Counted from the stretch's first letter, positions 24,272-33,245 are shown. The stretch: 64,000 nucleotides of DNA from Pseudomonas sp. ZH-FAD (GCF_002803095.1 NZ_PGLR01000017.1:1-64000); one strand, 5' to 3'. Program-made: numbers and translations. The notes: generated from the letters alone by a model not told the origin.

Positions 24272-24942
24272 GACTGCGGCACCTCGTTCAAATCCTCTGG
24301 CGGCGCGCCGACAGCGTTCTGCGCCGGCAGATCGGGCAGGCGCAGCAGACGGCGCAGCTCGCCATAGCGGCGATGTTGCAGACGTAGTTCCACAGCGCGT
24401 GGCAGGTCGGTGAGTAGACCGTCGCCAGAGGCATTGGCTGGCGGCCAGTCAGGCTGCCACTGGCCGTCCTTGTCCAGATAACGCAGGCTCAACGACTCGA
24501 CGCCATCGAGCGCCTGCTGGATCTGCGGCGTGCTGTCCTGCGCGCGATCCAGCACGCGCCAGTAACGCCGCTGCCACTGCTCGCCACTGAGCTGCCAACG
24601 CACCCGCTGTACCTCGGCACGCGGTTGGCCGAGCGGGTTGCGCCAGCCGACGCGGCTCAGCTCCAGCGCCGTGGCATCAGCCAGATCGCCGTGCAGCGCT
24701 GGCTGGGCATCACCGAAAGCATCGCGAATCGGCCGTACCGTCACCTGACGCAGATCACGCTCGAAGGCTGACAGGGCGCGGGTCAACTCGCGCAACTGAC
24801 GCTCGTGCTCGCGGGTGACGGCATCGGCGCTGAGCACGCTGTCGAGCATGCGGTAAGTGGCCAACCCAAGCAGGGCGAAGATGGCGATGGCGATCAGCAG
24901 CTCCAGCAGAGTGAAGCCGCGCTGAGCGCTCCGACACATCAT
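24268..24942 (-). CDS. gspJ: Type II secretion minor pseudopilin GspJ (XcpW)
   Basis: Minor pseudopilin forming the tip with GspI and GspK. 224 residues from ATGATG at 24942: MMCRSAQRG|FTLLELLIAIAIFALL is a standard prepilin leader with Glu at +5. The reading frame is also open to a second ATGATG at 25125 that overlaps the gspI stop; starting there would add 61 residues encoded by inserted repeat DNA. I prefer 24942 because the leader length is normal, but the upstream start may still be used. Both starts sit in nearly identical 36-bp contexts. Confidence 0.92.
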   Translation of the reverse strand: MMCRSAQRGFTLLELLIAIAIFALLGLATYRMLDSVLSADAVTREHERQLRELTRALSAFERDLRQVTVRPIRDAFGDAQPALHGDLADATALELSRVGWRNPLGQPRAEVQRVRWQLSGEQWQRRYWRVLDRAQDSTPQIQQALDGVESLSLRYLDKDGQWQPDWPPANASGDGLLTDLPRAVELRLQHRRYGELRRLLRLPDLPAQNAVGAPPEDLNEVPQS

Positions 24943-25155
24943 GGAGCCCCCAGAAAACCGCTGAGGGTCACCAGTTGGTAGGGTGGGCTTTAGCCCACCA
25001 AGGCTGGCCGCTGTTGGTGGGCTGAAGCGGAGCGCCGCCCGGCCCATCCTACGGGCTGGAGCGAGCGTCGCGAGCGAAATGGCGTCGCCACGGACTCGTG
25101 AGCAGAGCTCGCTCCTACGCATCATGGCGCCCCCAGGAAACCGCTGAGCGTGACC
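24937..25155. repeat. 183-bp in-frame insertion with 36-bp direct repeats at gspI/gspJ junction
   Basis: 24937-24972 and 25120-25155 are direct copies (32 of 36 matches by eye) that include the end of gspI and the ATGATG start of gspJ. The offset is 183 bp, exactly 61 codons. Between them are two palindromes: GTAGGGTGGGCTTTAGCCCA with its mirror (24978-25052) and a family B REP (25056-25118). Confidence 0.85.
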
Positions 25156-25505
25156 TGCGCCCGCTCACGCAGATCGCCCCTGGCGCCCCGCTCCTCGGCG
25201 GCGACCCACAGCGTCACGCGGCGCATGGCCGGCTCGCTGGTGGCCTGGATTTCGCTCTGCCACAACCAGCGACGACCGGCGAACTCCACCTGGCCCTGGT
25301 CGCGACCATCAGCCGGTGACGTGTCGGCCAGTTGCAGCTCGGTCAGTCGGTTGTCCGCCACCCACATGGCCAGGGTCTTGTTCTCGAGCTGGCTGGCCGT
25401 GCGCACGCTGCGGGCGCTGGCAGTCAGCACGCTGGCGGCAATCAGGGCGAAGATGGCCAGGGCCACCAGCACCTCGAGCAGGGTAAAGCCGCGCGCTGAT
25501 CTCAT
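25122..25505 (-). CDS. gspI: Type II secretion minor pseudopilin GspI (XcpV)
   Basis: Minor pseudopilin that nucleates the tip complex. 127 residues: MRSARG|FTLLEVLVALAIFALI, a canonical prepilin leader with Glu at +5, then NKTLAMWVADNRLTELQLAD, the family core. It starts in a 4-nt overlap with gspH. Its last codons are repeated 183 bp downstream because of the insertion at the gspJ junction. Confidence 0.94.
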   Translation of the reverse strand: MRSARGFTLLEVLVALAIFALIAASVLTASARSVRTASQLENKTLAMWVADNRLTELQLADTSPADGRDQGQVEFAGRRWLWQSEIQATSEPAMRRVTLWVAAEERGARGDLRERAQVTLSGFLGAP

Positions 25506-26095
25506 CTGGCGCGCCCCGTGCCCAGCTCCTCGACACGCGGCAGACCGAAGCCATCGCTGGACAGTTGCAGACGCAGGCCGTCACGACGGCGTTCGGCGAT
25601 ACGCAGGCGAAACGGCGTCAGCTCGCCACTGGAAAGGATCAGCAACTGCGGTGCATCAGCACTGGCCTCGCCCCCGAGCGTCAAGGCCTCGCCATCGACC
25701 TCGAATGCCAGCTCGGCCCATTCCGGCAGGCGATGGGCCTGACGATCCAGTGCCTGCCACTCGCCGCGCTGCGGGTCGTAGCGCAGCACCCGGTAACCCT
25801 CGCGGGTAAAGCTCAAGCCATATTCGCGATTGTCCAGCACCGCCTCGTCGACCAGCACACCGATCAACCCACCCAGGCGCTCGGTCTCGCTGCGCAATTC
25901 GCGCGCCGGCCCGGCGATACCGGTGCTGAACACCGCCAGACCGATCAGGCTGCCGAGAATGACCAGCACCACCAGCAGCTCGATCAGGGTGAAGCCACGC
26001 TGCGCCTTCAACGTAGGAGCGAGCTCTGCTCGCGAAGGTTTTCTACGACGCATGCTTCGCTCGCGACACTCGCTCCTACCGGCGAACGACGGCAT
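25502..26095 (-). CDS. gspH: Type II secretion minor pseudopilin GspH (XcpU) with long repeat-encoded leader
   Basis: Minor pseudopilin linking tip and GspG rod. 197 residues from the ATG at 26095, which stands 7 nt after the gspG stop. The prepilin site is AQRG|FTLIELLVVLVILGSL with Glu at +5. The 34-residue leader is unusually long. Residues 6-28 (starting GRSECRERSMRRRKPSRAEL) are the translation of a 66-bp REP palindrome inserted in frame at 26014-26079. Other possible starts are the ATG at 26053 or a TTG just before KAQRG. The mature protein is unaffected because the leader is removed. Confidence 0.88.
   Translation of the reverse strand: MPSFAGRSECRERSMRRRKPSRAELAPTLKAQRGFTLIELLVVLVILGSLIGLAVFSTGIAGPARELRSETERLGGLIGVLVDEAVLDNREYGLSFTREGYRVLRYDPQRGEWQALDRQAHRLPEWAELAFEVDGEALTLGGEASADAPQLLILSSGELTPFRLRIAERRRDGLRLQLSSDGFGLPRVEELGTGRAR
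26014..26079. repeat. REP-type palindrome, family B, inside the gspH leader
   Basis: GTAGGAGCGAGCTCTGCTCG at the left end mirrors CGCTCGCGACACTCGCTCCT at the right end. 66 bp, 22 codons, no stop codon in the gspH frame. Confidence 0.85.
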
Positions 26096-26102
26096 GGTCG
26101 AG

Positions 26103-26528
26103 TCAGAGATCCCAGTTGCCGATATCGGCGTTCAGGTCACTGCCACCCTGCTTGCCGTCGGCGCCAAGCGAATACAGATCGAATGCGCCCTTGGTGCCGG
26201 GAGCCAGGTATTGATAGGGGTTGCCCCAGGGGTCGATGGGCAGGCGCTTGAGGTAGCCGTCCTTGTTCCAGTTCTTCGCCTGTGGGTTACCGCTCGGCTT
26301 GCTCACCAGCGCCTCCAGGCCCTGCTGGGTGCTGGGGTAGTTGTGGTTGTCGAGCTTGTACATGTCCAGCGCGGCGCCGATGGCGCGAATGTCGTTTTGC
26401 GCAGCGGTGACCTTGGCCTGATCGGGCCGACTCATCACCTGCGGCACCACCAGTGCCGCCAGAATGCCCAGAATCACCACCACGACCATGATTTCGATGA
26501 GCGTGAAGCCCGCCTGAGATTTTCTCAC
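26103..26528 (-). CDS. gspG: Type II secretion major pseudopilin GspG (XcpT)
   Basis: Main subunit of the T2SS pseudopilus. 141 residues: leader RKSQAG|FTLIEIMVVVVILGIL, then the GspG signatures PQVMSRPDQAKVTAAQNDIR, YPSTQQGLEALV and KRLPIDPWGNPYQYL (calcium-binding C-terminal loop region). The start codon appears to be GTG at 26528, three nt after the gspF stop. Confidence 0.96.
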   Translation of the reverse strand: MRKSQAGFTLIEIMVVVVILGILAALVVPQVMSRPDQAKVTAAQNDIRAIGAALDMYKLDNHNYPSTQQGLEALVSKPSGNPQAKNWNKDGYLKRLPIDPWGNPYQYLAPGTKGAFDLYSLGADGKQGGSDLNADIGNWDL

Positions 26529-26531
26529 CTG

Positions 26532-27749
26532 CTATCCCACCATTTGGTTCAAAGAAAGAATCGGCAGCAGGATGGCCAGTACGATCACCAGCACCACTGC
26601 CCCCATGAATACCAGCATGAACGGCTCGAACAAGCCGACCAGCAGAGCGATCTGTGCACCGAGGTCGTTCTCCTGATTCTTCGCCGTACGCGCCAACATC
26701 TGATCCAGCTCGCCGGAGCGTTCGCCGCTGGCGATCATATGCAACATCATCGGCGGGAACTGGCCGGTGGCCTCCAGCGAGCGGGTCAGGCTGCCACCTT
26801 CGCGCACCTTCTGCGCCGCCACCAGCACCTCGCCACGGATCACCCGGTTGCCGATCACCTCGCCGGCAATCGCCAGCGCCTCCACCAGCGGCACACCACT
26901 GCGGGTGAGGATCGCCAGGGTCGAGGCAAAACGCGCGCAATCGGTGGCACGCCCCAGCCGTCCGACCAGCGGTATGCGCAGCAGAAATCGATGCCAGCGC
27001 AGCCTGAACGCCTCGTCACGCAGAGCTGCACGCAAGGCGACGACCGCCAGTATCAGCGCCACCAGGGCAACCAGCCCCCAGGCCTTGACCCAGTCGCTCA
27101 GGGCGATCAGCCCGCGTGTCAGCGCCGGTAGGGTCTGCCCCGAGTCGACGAACACCTTGACCACGTCCGGCACCACGTAGCCGAGCAGAAAGCCGACAAT
27201 CAGCAAGGAGGCGCACATCAGGATCACCGGATAGAGCAACGCCAGTTGCACCTTCTGCCGCGACTGCTGGCGCTGTTCGGTGTAGTCGGCCAATTGCTCC
27301 AGCACCGGACCAAGGTGCCCGGCATGCTCACCCGCTGCCACCGTGGCGCGGTACAGCTCGGGAAAAGCGGCCGGAAATTCCTTCAGACTGCCGGCCAGGC
27401 TGTGGCCTTCTAGCACGCGGGCGCGCACCGCCAGGAGCATGCCCTGGATACGCGAACTGGTGGATTGCGCAGCAACGGCGCGCAGCGCCTCTTCGATGGG
27501 CAGCGCCGCCTGGATCAGCGTCGCCAACTGGCGAGTGACCAACGCCAGGTCGCGCGCCGACAGGCCACGTACAAAACCCAGGCGTGCCTGCCCACTGTCC
27601 TGCTCGCGGCTGCGCGTGGCCTTGACCTCCAGCGGCGCCAGCTGTCGCTCGCGCAGCAGTTGGCGTACCTGGCGCGCGCTGTCGGCTTCCAGCACGCCCT
27701 TCTGCTGGCGGCCGCGCCCGTCGAGGGCGATATATTCAAAGGCAGCCAT
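26532..27749 (-). CDS. gspF: Type II secretion inner-membrane platform protein GspF (XcpS)
   Basis: Polytopic core of the assembly platform. 405 residues: two repeated GspF/PilC cytoplasmic domains (first about 65-190, with LVTRQLATLIQAALPIEEAL; second about 270-390, with FASTLAILTRSGVPLVEALA) and three transmembrane helices. The start at 27749 gives MAAFEYIALDGRGRQQKG, the family N-terminus. It is separated from gspE by about 120 nt containing a palindrome. Confidence 0.95.
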   Translation of the reverse strand: MAAFEYIALDGRGRQQKGVLEADSARQVRQLLRERQLAPLEVKATRSREQDSGQARLGFVRGLSARDLALVTRQLATLIQAALPIEEALRAVAAQSTSSRIQGMLLAVRARVLEGHSLAGSLKEFPAAFPELYRATVAAGEHAGHLGPVLEQLADYTEQRQQSRQKVQLALLYPVILMCASLLIVGFLLGYVVPDVVKVFVDSGQTLPALTRGLIALSDWVKAWGLVALVALILAVVALRAALRDEAFRLRWHRFLLRIPLVGRLGRATDCARFASTLAILTRSGVPLVEALAIAGEVIGNRVIRGEVLVAAQKVREGGSLTRSLEATGQFPPMMLHMIASGERSGELDQMLARTAKNQENDLGAQIALLVGLFEPFMLVFMGAVVLVIVLAILLPILSLNQMVG

Positions 27750-27797
27750 CGGCAAATCGCTCCCGTTGTCCCCGTAGGAACGGCTGGGCGGCATTCC

Positions 27798-27834
27798 GCT
27801 TCAGCCGCGATTGTCGCCGACTCGCGGCTGAAGC
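27798..27834. repeat. Palindrome in the gspE-gspF gap
   Basis: A perfect 13-bp inverted repeat, GCTTCAGCCGCGA / TCGCGGCTGAAGC, with an 11-nt centre. Related in core (AGCCGCGA) to the family A elements. It is the third repeat insertion at a junction of this operon. Confidence 0.8.
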
Positions 27835-27872
27835 CGCTCTCACAGGAGCCGATCCCAACTTCCCACTCGCCA

Positions 27873-29360
27873 TCATTCCTCTCGCGTCACACGCAATACT
27901 TCCTCTACCGTGGTCACCCCTTCCAGCACCTTGCGCCGGCCATCGTCACGGATGCTCGGGCCCAGGGTGCGGGCGTGGCGGGTCATGTCCTGCTCGGAAG
28001 CGCGGCTGTGCACCAGAGTGCGCATGGTTTCATCGAAGACCACCAGTTCATAGATGCCGGTACGCCCACGATAGCCCTGTTGATGGCAATGGGCGCAACC
28101 ACGGGCGTGGTAAAGCGTCGGCGGCGAACTGGCCGGCACACCGAGCAGTGCGCATTCGGCCTCATCGGCCGCATAGGGTTCCTTGCACGACGGACACAGC
28201 ACCCGCACCAGGCGTTGGGCCAGCACGCCGAGCAGCGATGACGACAGCAAAAAAGGCTCCACGCCCATGTCCACCAGACGAGTAATGGCACCAATGGCAC
28301 TGTTGGTGTGCAGGGTCGACAGCACCAGGTGACCGGTCAGGGAAGCCTGCACGGCGATCTCGGCGGTTTCCTTGTCGCGGATCTCGCCGACCATCACCAC
28401 GTCCGGGTCCTGGCGCAGGATGGCGCGCAGACCGCGGGCGAAGGTCATGTCCACCTTGGTGTTGACCTGGGTCTGGCCGATGCCTTCGAGGTGGTACTCG
28501 ATGGGGTCTTCAACGGTGAGGATGTTGCGCGTATGGTCGTTGAGGCTAACCAGGCTGGCGTACAGCGTGGTGGTCTTGCCCGAGCCGGTGGGGCCGGTGA
28601 CCAGCAGGATGCCGTGCGGCTTGCGCACCGTCTCTTCCATGAGTTTGCGGTCCTCGGCGCGCATGCCCAGGTGCTGCAGAGACAGGCGCCCGGCCTGCTT
28701 GTCGAGCAGACGCAGCACCACCCGCTCACCGTTGGCCGAGGGCAATGTGGACACGCGAATGTCCACCTCGCGCCCGCCGACCTTGAGCGAGATGCGCCCG
28801 TCCTGCGGCACGCGCTTCTCGGCGATGTCCAGCCGCGCCATGACCTTCACCCGCGAGACCAGCAGCGCCGCCAGCTCGCGCTTGGGCTCGAGCACCTCAC
28901 GGAGGATGCCGTCGACGCGAAAGCGCACCACCAGGCGCTTCTCGAAGGTTTCCAGGTGAATGTCGGAGGCGTTTTCCTTGATCGCTTCACCCAGGATGGC
29001 GTTGATCAGGCGAATGATCGGCGCATCGTCCTCCTGCTCCAGCAGGTCTTCGGTTTCCGGCACCTGATCGGCCAGCGAGGCCAGATCGAAACTGCCGCCG
29101 ATGTCCTCGGCCAGTTGCATGGAAGCGGAATCGTGTTGATAGGCCGCACCCAGCACCTGGGCGAACTCAGGCGCACTCAGCACCTGCAGCGGCAAGTGGC
29201 GCCCAGCAAAGCGCTGCGCCTCGGCCAGCGCCACCGGGTCACAATCGGCGCGATGGGCCAGGCTGGCGCGCTCATCCTGCATCACGAACACCACACCGTG
29301 ACGCTTGGCAAAGCTGAAGGGCAGACGGCGCAGCGGAATTTCGAGCAACGAAGTGTTCAT
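27873..29360 (-). CDS. gspE: Type II secretion ATPase GspE (XcpR)
   Basis: Cytoplasmic hexameric ATPase driving pseudopilus assembly. 495 residues. Domain order: N1E/N2E (1-130), then the ATPase with Walker [16 protein letters not shown], Asp box VTGPTGSG...[17 protein letters not shown], Walker [17 protein letters not shown], His box [12 protein letters not shown], and the tetra-Cys zinc site CPSCKEPY...[17 protein letters not shown]. The length and motifs are those of XcpR. First gene of the minus-strand gsp operon, divergent from gspC. Confidence 0.96.
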   Translation of the reverse strand: MNTSLLEIPLRRLPFSFAKRHGVVFVMQDERASLAHRADCDPVALAEAQRFAGRHLPLQVLSAPEFAQVLGAAYQHDSASMQLAEDIGGSFDLASLADQVPETEDLLEQEDDAPIIRLINAILGEAIKENASDIHLETFEKRLVVRFRVDGILREVLEPKRELAALLVSRVKVMARLDIAEKRVPQDGRISLKVGGREVDIRVSTLPSANGERVVLRLLDKQAGRLSLQHLGMRAEDRKLMEETVRKPHGILLVTGPTGSGKTTTLYASLVSLNDHTRNILTVEDPIEYHLEGIGQTQVNTKVDMTFARGLRAILRQDPDVVMVGEIRDKETAEIAVQASLTGHLVLSTLHTNSAIGAITRLVDMGVEPFLLSSSLLGVLAQRLVRVLCPSCKEPYAADEAECALLGVPASSPPTLYHARGCAHCHQQGYRGRTGIYELVVFDETMRTLVHSRASEQDMTRHARTLGPSIRDDGRRKVLEGVTTVEEVLRVTREE

Positions 29361-29527
29361 GCGTGGCCTTAGAACAGAACCTTATTCGGGTAGCACAGCC
29401 TAATCTGACTGTTTGACCCAATGGCTACCTCTAGGACGGTCTTTTTGTGCGTTTATTCAACTATCTTTAACACATCGTCTGTAACTGTACACCCACCCGA
29501 TTTGGGGGATGCCAACCTCGCGCAGGC

Positions 29528-29536
29528 TGCTATGAT
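29528..29536 (+). promoter_or_regulatory. Candidate extended -10 promoter for gspC
   Basis: TGC-TATGAT matches an extended -10 (TGN-TATAAT type) and would start transcription about 45 nt before the gspC ATG. No good -35 is visible 17 nt upstream. The whole gap 29361-29588 is gene-free and must carry both divergent promoters. Confidence 0.35.
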
Positions 29537-29588
29537 CAGCGCGCGACGCCCAGCACATAAGAAGAACTAGACTGTCGTTTGCGGAGTA

Positions 29589-30236
29589 ATGCTTTTGCCC
29601 ACCTCGGCCCTTTCCCAGCGGATCAAGGACAATGTCCCGAGCCTGATCGGTATGCTCGTGCTTATAGCCCTGAGCGTGAGTCTGGCCTGGCAGAGTGCAG
29701 AATTGCTGCGCCTGGTGCGCGGCCCCGTACAGCAACCGCTCAATCAGACTGCGCCAAGTCTGCAACAGCGCGCGCAGGTACCCATCGCCCAACTGTTCGG
29801 CAGCCCGCGCGAGGCCGACAGCGGCCCGCCACCGGCCACCAACCTGCAACTGACCCTGCTCGGCAGCTTCGTCCACAGTGACCCGCAACGTTCCAGCGCG
29901 GTGGTTCAGCGCCAGGGCCAGAGTGCCCAGCGTTATACCGTCGGCATGGAGGTGGACAGCGGTGTGCGCCTGGAAGCCGTCTATGCCGACCGCGTCGAAC
30001 TGCTGCGCAACGGTCGCCGCGAAAGCCTGGCCTTCCCTCGTCAGCAGAGTGGTCAGTACAGCGTCTATACGCCAGCGGAAGAAACGATCAACGACCCCGT
30101 CGAACAGCTTGATCAACTCGACGAGAACAACCTCGAACAACTGCGCCAGCGCATGCAAGACCTGCGCGAACAGATGGAAGCCTCTGGCACACTGCCTGAG
30201 GAAACACCCGCCGATCAGCCTATGGAAAGCGACTGA
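29589..30236 (+). CDS. gspC: Type II secretion protein GspC (XcpP)
   Basis: Bitopic inner-membrane protein connecting the platform to the secretin. 215 residues: short cytoplasmic N-terminus, transmembrane helix (LIGMLVLIALSVSLAWQ, about 19-36), homology-region domain (NLQLTLLGSFVHSDPQRSSA and EAVYADRVELLRNGRRESLA), then a coiled C-terminal helix (DQLDENNLEQLRQRMQDLRE) in place of a PDZ domain, as in XcpP. GGAG lies close to the ATG (2-nt gap), so the start is not fully certain. Four nt separate it from gspD. Confidence 0.9.
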   Translation: MLLPTSALSQRIKDNVPSLIGMLVLIALSVSLAWQSAELLRLVRGPVQQPLNQTAPSLQQRAQVPIAQLFGSPREADSGPPPATNLQLTLLGSFVHSDPQRSSAVVQRQGQSAQRYTVGMEVDSGVRLEAVYADRVELLRNGRRESLAFPRQQSGQYSVYTPAEETINDPVEQLDQLDENNLEQLRQRMQDLREQMEASGTLPEETPADQPMESD

Positions 30237-30240
30237 ACCG

Positions 30241-32187
30241 ATGCATGTTCTCCGAAGCAGACTGACCCTCGCCCTCCTCGCCGCCGGCCTGGCCGCTGCC
30301 CCCATGCCCTTGCTCGCGCAGATCGAGCAGGTGCCGGCCAGCGCCAGTCAGCAGGAAGAAAGCTGGACTATCAACCTCAAGGGCGCCGACATCCGCGAGT
30401 TCATCGATCAGGTCGCCGCCATCACCGGGCAGACCTTCGTCGTCGATCCGCGTGTGAAGGGCCAGGTCAACGTGATCTCCAGCACGCCGCTGGGGCTGGC
30501 CGAGGTCTATCAACTGTTTCTCTCGGTGATGGCCACCCACGGTTTCAGCGTGCTGACCCAGGGCGACCAGGCGCGCATCGTGCCCAACGCAGAAGCCAAG
30601 GCCGAAGCCGATGCCGGCCGCCCGGCACCGGATCGCCTGGAAACCCGCCTGATCCAGGTGCAGCACGCGCCAGTGGCCGAGCTGATCCCGCTGATTCGTC
30701 CACTGGTACCGCAATACGGCCACCTGGCTGCCATTACCTCGTCCAACGCGCTGATCATCAGCGACCGCAGCGCCAACATCGCACGCATCGAAGACCTGAT
30801 GCGTCAGCTTGACCGCAGTGGCGCGCAGGACTTCAGCGTGGTGACCCTGCAGCACGCCTGGGTGATGGACGCCGCCGAAGTGCTCAATACCGCCATCGCC
30901 CGCGGCCAGGCCCAGAGCACCAGCGCCACCCAGGTGGTGGCCGACGCCCGTACCAACCGCCTGATTCTGCTTGGCCCGCCGGACGCCCGCGCCAAACTGG
31001 CCGACCTTGCCCGCTCGCTGGACAGCCCCACCAGCCGCTCGGCCAATACGCGAGTGATCCGCCTGCGCCACAACGATGCCAAGTCCCTGGCCGAAACCCT
31101 CGGGGACATCTCCGAAGGCCTGAAGAACCAGGAAAGCAGCGAAACCACCGGCCGGCAGTCGAACATCCTCATCCGCGCCGACGAGAGTCTCAACGCCCTG
31201 GTGCTGCTGGCCGAGCCCGATCTGGTCGCCACCCTCGAAGATATCGTGCGTCAGCTCGACGTACCGCGCGCCCAGGTGATGGTCGAAGCGGCCATCGTCG
31301 AGGTCTCCGGCGACATCACCGACGCCCTCGGCGTGCAGTGGGCCGTGGATGCTCGTGGCGGCAGGGGCGGCCTGGGCGGGGTCAACTTCGCCGGCACCGG
31401 CCTGTCGGTGGGCAGCGTGCTGCAGATCCTGCAAAGTGACGAAATACCGGAAGACCTCACCCTGCCCGACGGCGCCATCATCGGCATCGGCAGTGATCGT
31501 TTCGGCGCACTGATCACCGCGCTATCGGCCAACAGCAAGAGCAACCTGCTGTCCACGCCGAGCCTGCTGACCCTGGACAACCAGAAAGCGGAAATCCTCG
31601 TCGGGCAGAACGTGCCCTTCCAGACCGGCTCCTACACCACCGACGCCTCCGGCGCCGGCAACCCCTTCACCACCATCGAACGCCAGGACATCGGCGTGAC
31701 CCTCAAGGTCACGCCAAGCATCAATGAAGGCGCCACCCTGCGCCTGGAGATCGAGCAGGAAATCTCTTCCATCGCCCCCAGCACCGGGCTCAACGCCCAG
31801 GCGGTCGATCTGGTGACCAACAAACGCTCGATCAAGAGCACCATCCTCGCCGACGACGGTCAGGTGATCGTGCTTGGCGGCCTGATTCAGGACGACGTCA
31901 CCCAGGCCATCTCCAAGGTGCCGCTGCTGGGCGACATTCCTTTGCTCGGCGGGCTGTTCCGCTCCACCCGCGAATCCCATATCAAACGCAACCTGATGGT
32001 CTTCCTGCGGCCGACCATCGTCCGCGATGGCGCCGGCCTGGCTGCGCTGTCGGGCAAGAAGTACAGCGACATTCGCATCATCGGCAACGGCGGCCCGGAC
32101 AACGGCCGCCCCAGCATCCTGCCCAGCACCCCGAGCCAGCTGTTCGACGGCCAGGGAGCACCGGCGGTGGATTTGCGGCAGCAATGA
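30241..32187 (+). CDS. gspD: Type II secretion secretin GspD (XcpQ)
   Basis: Outer-membrane secretin channel. 648 residues: signal peptide (MHVLRSRLTLALLAAGLAAA to about 27), N0 domain (NLKGADIREFIDQVAAITGQ), repeated N1-N3 domains (LETRLIQVQHAPVAELIPLI; NTRVIRLRHNDAKSLAETLG), then the secretin domain with VPFQTGSYTTDASGAGNPFT and VPLLGDIPLLGGLFR. The ATG at 30241 lies 4 nt after the gspC stop; longer frame extension upstream overlaps gspC and is not real. No pilotin gene is seen nearby. Confidence 0.96.
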   Translation: MHVLRSRLTLALLAAGLAAAPMPLLAQIEQVPASASQQEESWTINLKGADIREFIDQVAAITGQTFVVDPRVKGQVNVISSTPLGLAEVYQLFLSVMATHGFSVLTQGDQARIVPNAEAKAEADAGRPAPDRLETRLIQVQHAPVAELIPLIRPLVPQYGHLAAITSSNALIISDRSANIARIEDLMRQLDRSGAQDFSVVTLQHAWVMDAAEVLNTAIARGQAQSTSATQVVADARTNRLILLGPPDARAKLADLARSLDSPTSRSANTRVIRLRHNDAKSLAETLGDISEGLKNQESSETTGRQSNILIRADESLNALVLLAEPDLVATLEDIVRQLDVPRAQVMVEAAIVEVSGDITDALGVQWAVDARGGRGGLGGVNFAGTGLSVGSVLQILQSDEIPEDLTLPDGAIIGIGSDRFGALITALSANSKSNLLSTPSLLTLDNQKAEILVGQNVPFQTGSYTTDASGAGNPFTTIERQDIGVTLKVTPSINEGATLRLEIEQEISSIAPSTGLNAQAVDLVTNKRSIKSTILADDGQVIVLGGLIQDDVTQAISKVPLLGDIPLLGGLFRSTRESHIKRNLMVFLRPTIVRDGAGLAALSGKKYSDIRIIGNGGPDNGRPSILPSTPSQLFDGQGAPAVDLRQQ

Positions 32188-32205
32188 TAGGGCGTCATCT
32201 CGTAA

Positions 32206-33091
32206 TCCGCCGCAATGGCAATGGCGGGCTGCACCCGCCCTACGCGCTGAATTGTGGAGCACCACAAACCGTGGGAGGCGCTTTAGCGGCGACAGGCGCT
32301 ACAGCAGTCGCGGCTGAAGCCCCTCCCACTGAGCCGGCGCGGCTTGCCTCCCCTCTTCAATTCACAGGTGACCGATACATCGTAGGGCGGGTGAAACCCG
32401 CCGCAATGGCGATGGCGGATTGCTCCCGCCCTACGCGCTGAATTGCGGAGCGCCACAAACCGTGGGAGGCGCTTTAGCGGCGACAAGCTCTACAGCCGTC
32501 TCGGCCAAAGCCCCTCCCACCGAGCCGGCGCAGCTTGCCTCCCCTCTTCAATTCACAGGTGAACGATACATCGTAGGGCGGGTGAAACCCGCCGCAATGG
32601 CAATTGCGGGTTGCACCCGCCCTACGCGCTGAATTGTGGAGCACCGCAAACCGTGGGAGGCGCTTTAGCGGCGACAGGCTCTACAAGAGTCGCGGCTGAA
32701 GCCCCTCCCACTGAGCCAGCGCGACTTGCCTCCCCTCTTCAATCAAAGGTGACCGATACATCGTAGGGCGGGTGAAACCCGCCGCAATGGCGATGGCGGA
32801 TTGCTCCCGCCCTACGCGCTGAATTGCGGAGCGCCACAAACCGTGGGAGGCGCTTTAGCGGCGACAAGCTCTACAGCAGTCGCGGCTGAAGCCCCTCCCA
32901 CTGAGCCAGCGCGACTTGCCTCCCCTCTTCAATCACAGGTGAACCATACATCGTAGGGCGGGTGAAACCCGCCGCAATGGCGATGGCGGGCTGCACCCGC
33001 CCTACGCGCTGAATTGTGGAGCGCCACAAACCGTGGGAGGCGCTTTAGCGGCGACAGGCGCTACAGCAGTCGCGGCTGAAGCCCCTCCCAC
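32206..33091. repeat. Tandem array of about 190-bp palindrome-bearing units (five copies)
   Basis: GTGGGAGGCGCTTTAGCGGC recurs at 32271, 32462, 32653, 32843 and 33033: spacings 191, 191, 190, 190. Each unit holds two palindromes. One is GTAGGGCGGGTGAAACCCGC with CTGCACCCGCCCTAC; the other is the family A REP ending GCGGCTGAAGCCCCTCCCAC. They are joined by constant spacers (TACGCGCTGAATTG; CTTGCCTCCCCTCTTCAAT). The first unit lacks its left edge. No plausible gene lies in 32188-33245; open frames across it are repeat translations. Confidence 0.93.
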
Positions 33092-33111
33092 AGGGTTGTA
33101 GCGCGCCTGTC

Positions 33112-33214
33112 TCCCCTCTCCCGTTTACGGGAGAGGGGCCGGGGGAGAGGGCTGAATCGATGTGCCTTTGTAGGAGCGAGCTCTGCTCGCGAAAAGCGGT
33201 TCGCTCGCTCCTAC
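33112..33214. repeat. C/T-rich palindrome followed by family B REP
   Basis: CCCCTCTCCCGTTTACGGGA continuing GAGGGG (33112-33138), then GTAGGAGCGAGCTCTGCTCG with mirror GGTTCGCTCGCTCCTAC (33170-33214). These close the repeat-rich gap just past the amidase stop codon. Confidence 0.75.
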
Positions 33215-33245
33215 ACACGACACAGCACGATCAGCTGACTTCCAA

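Noticed and set aside
29361..29588. lux-type quorum-sensing box in the gspE-gspC gap
   Set aside because: No 20-bp CT-N12-AG dyad of acceptable symmetry was found; the stretch AACTATCTTTAACA is only superficially similar.
32184..32632. Two short plus-strand frames (85 and 70 codons) in the repeat array
   Set aside because: They are translations of the palindromic tandem repeat and recur with it; no gene features.
32206..33091. CRISPR array
   Set aside because: The units are about 190 bp, nearly identical throughout and palindromic; there are no unique spacers of 30-40 bp and no cas genes.
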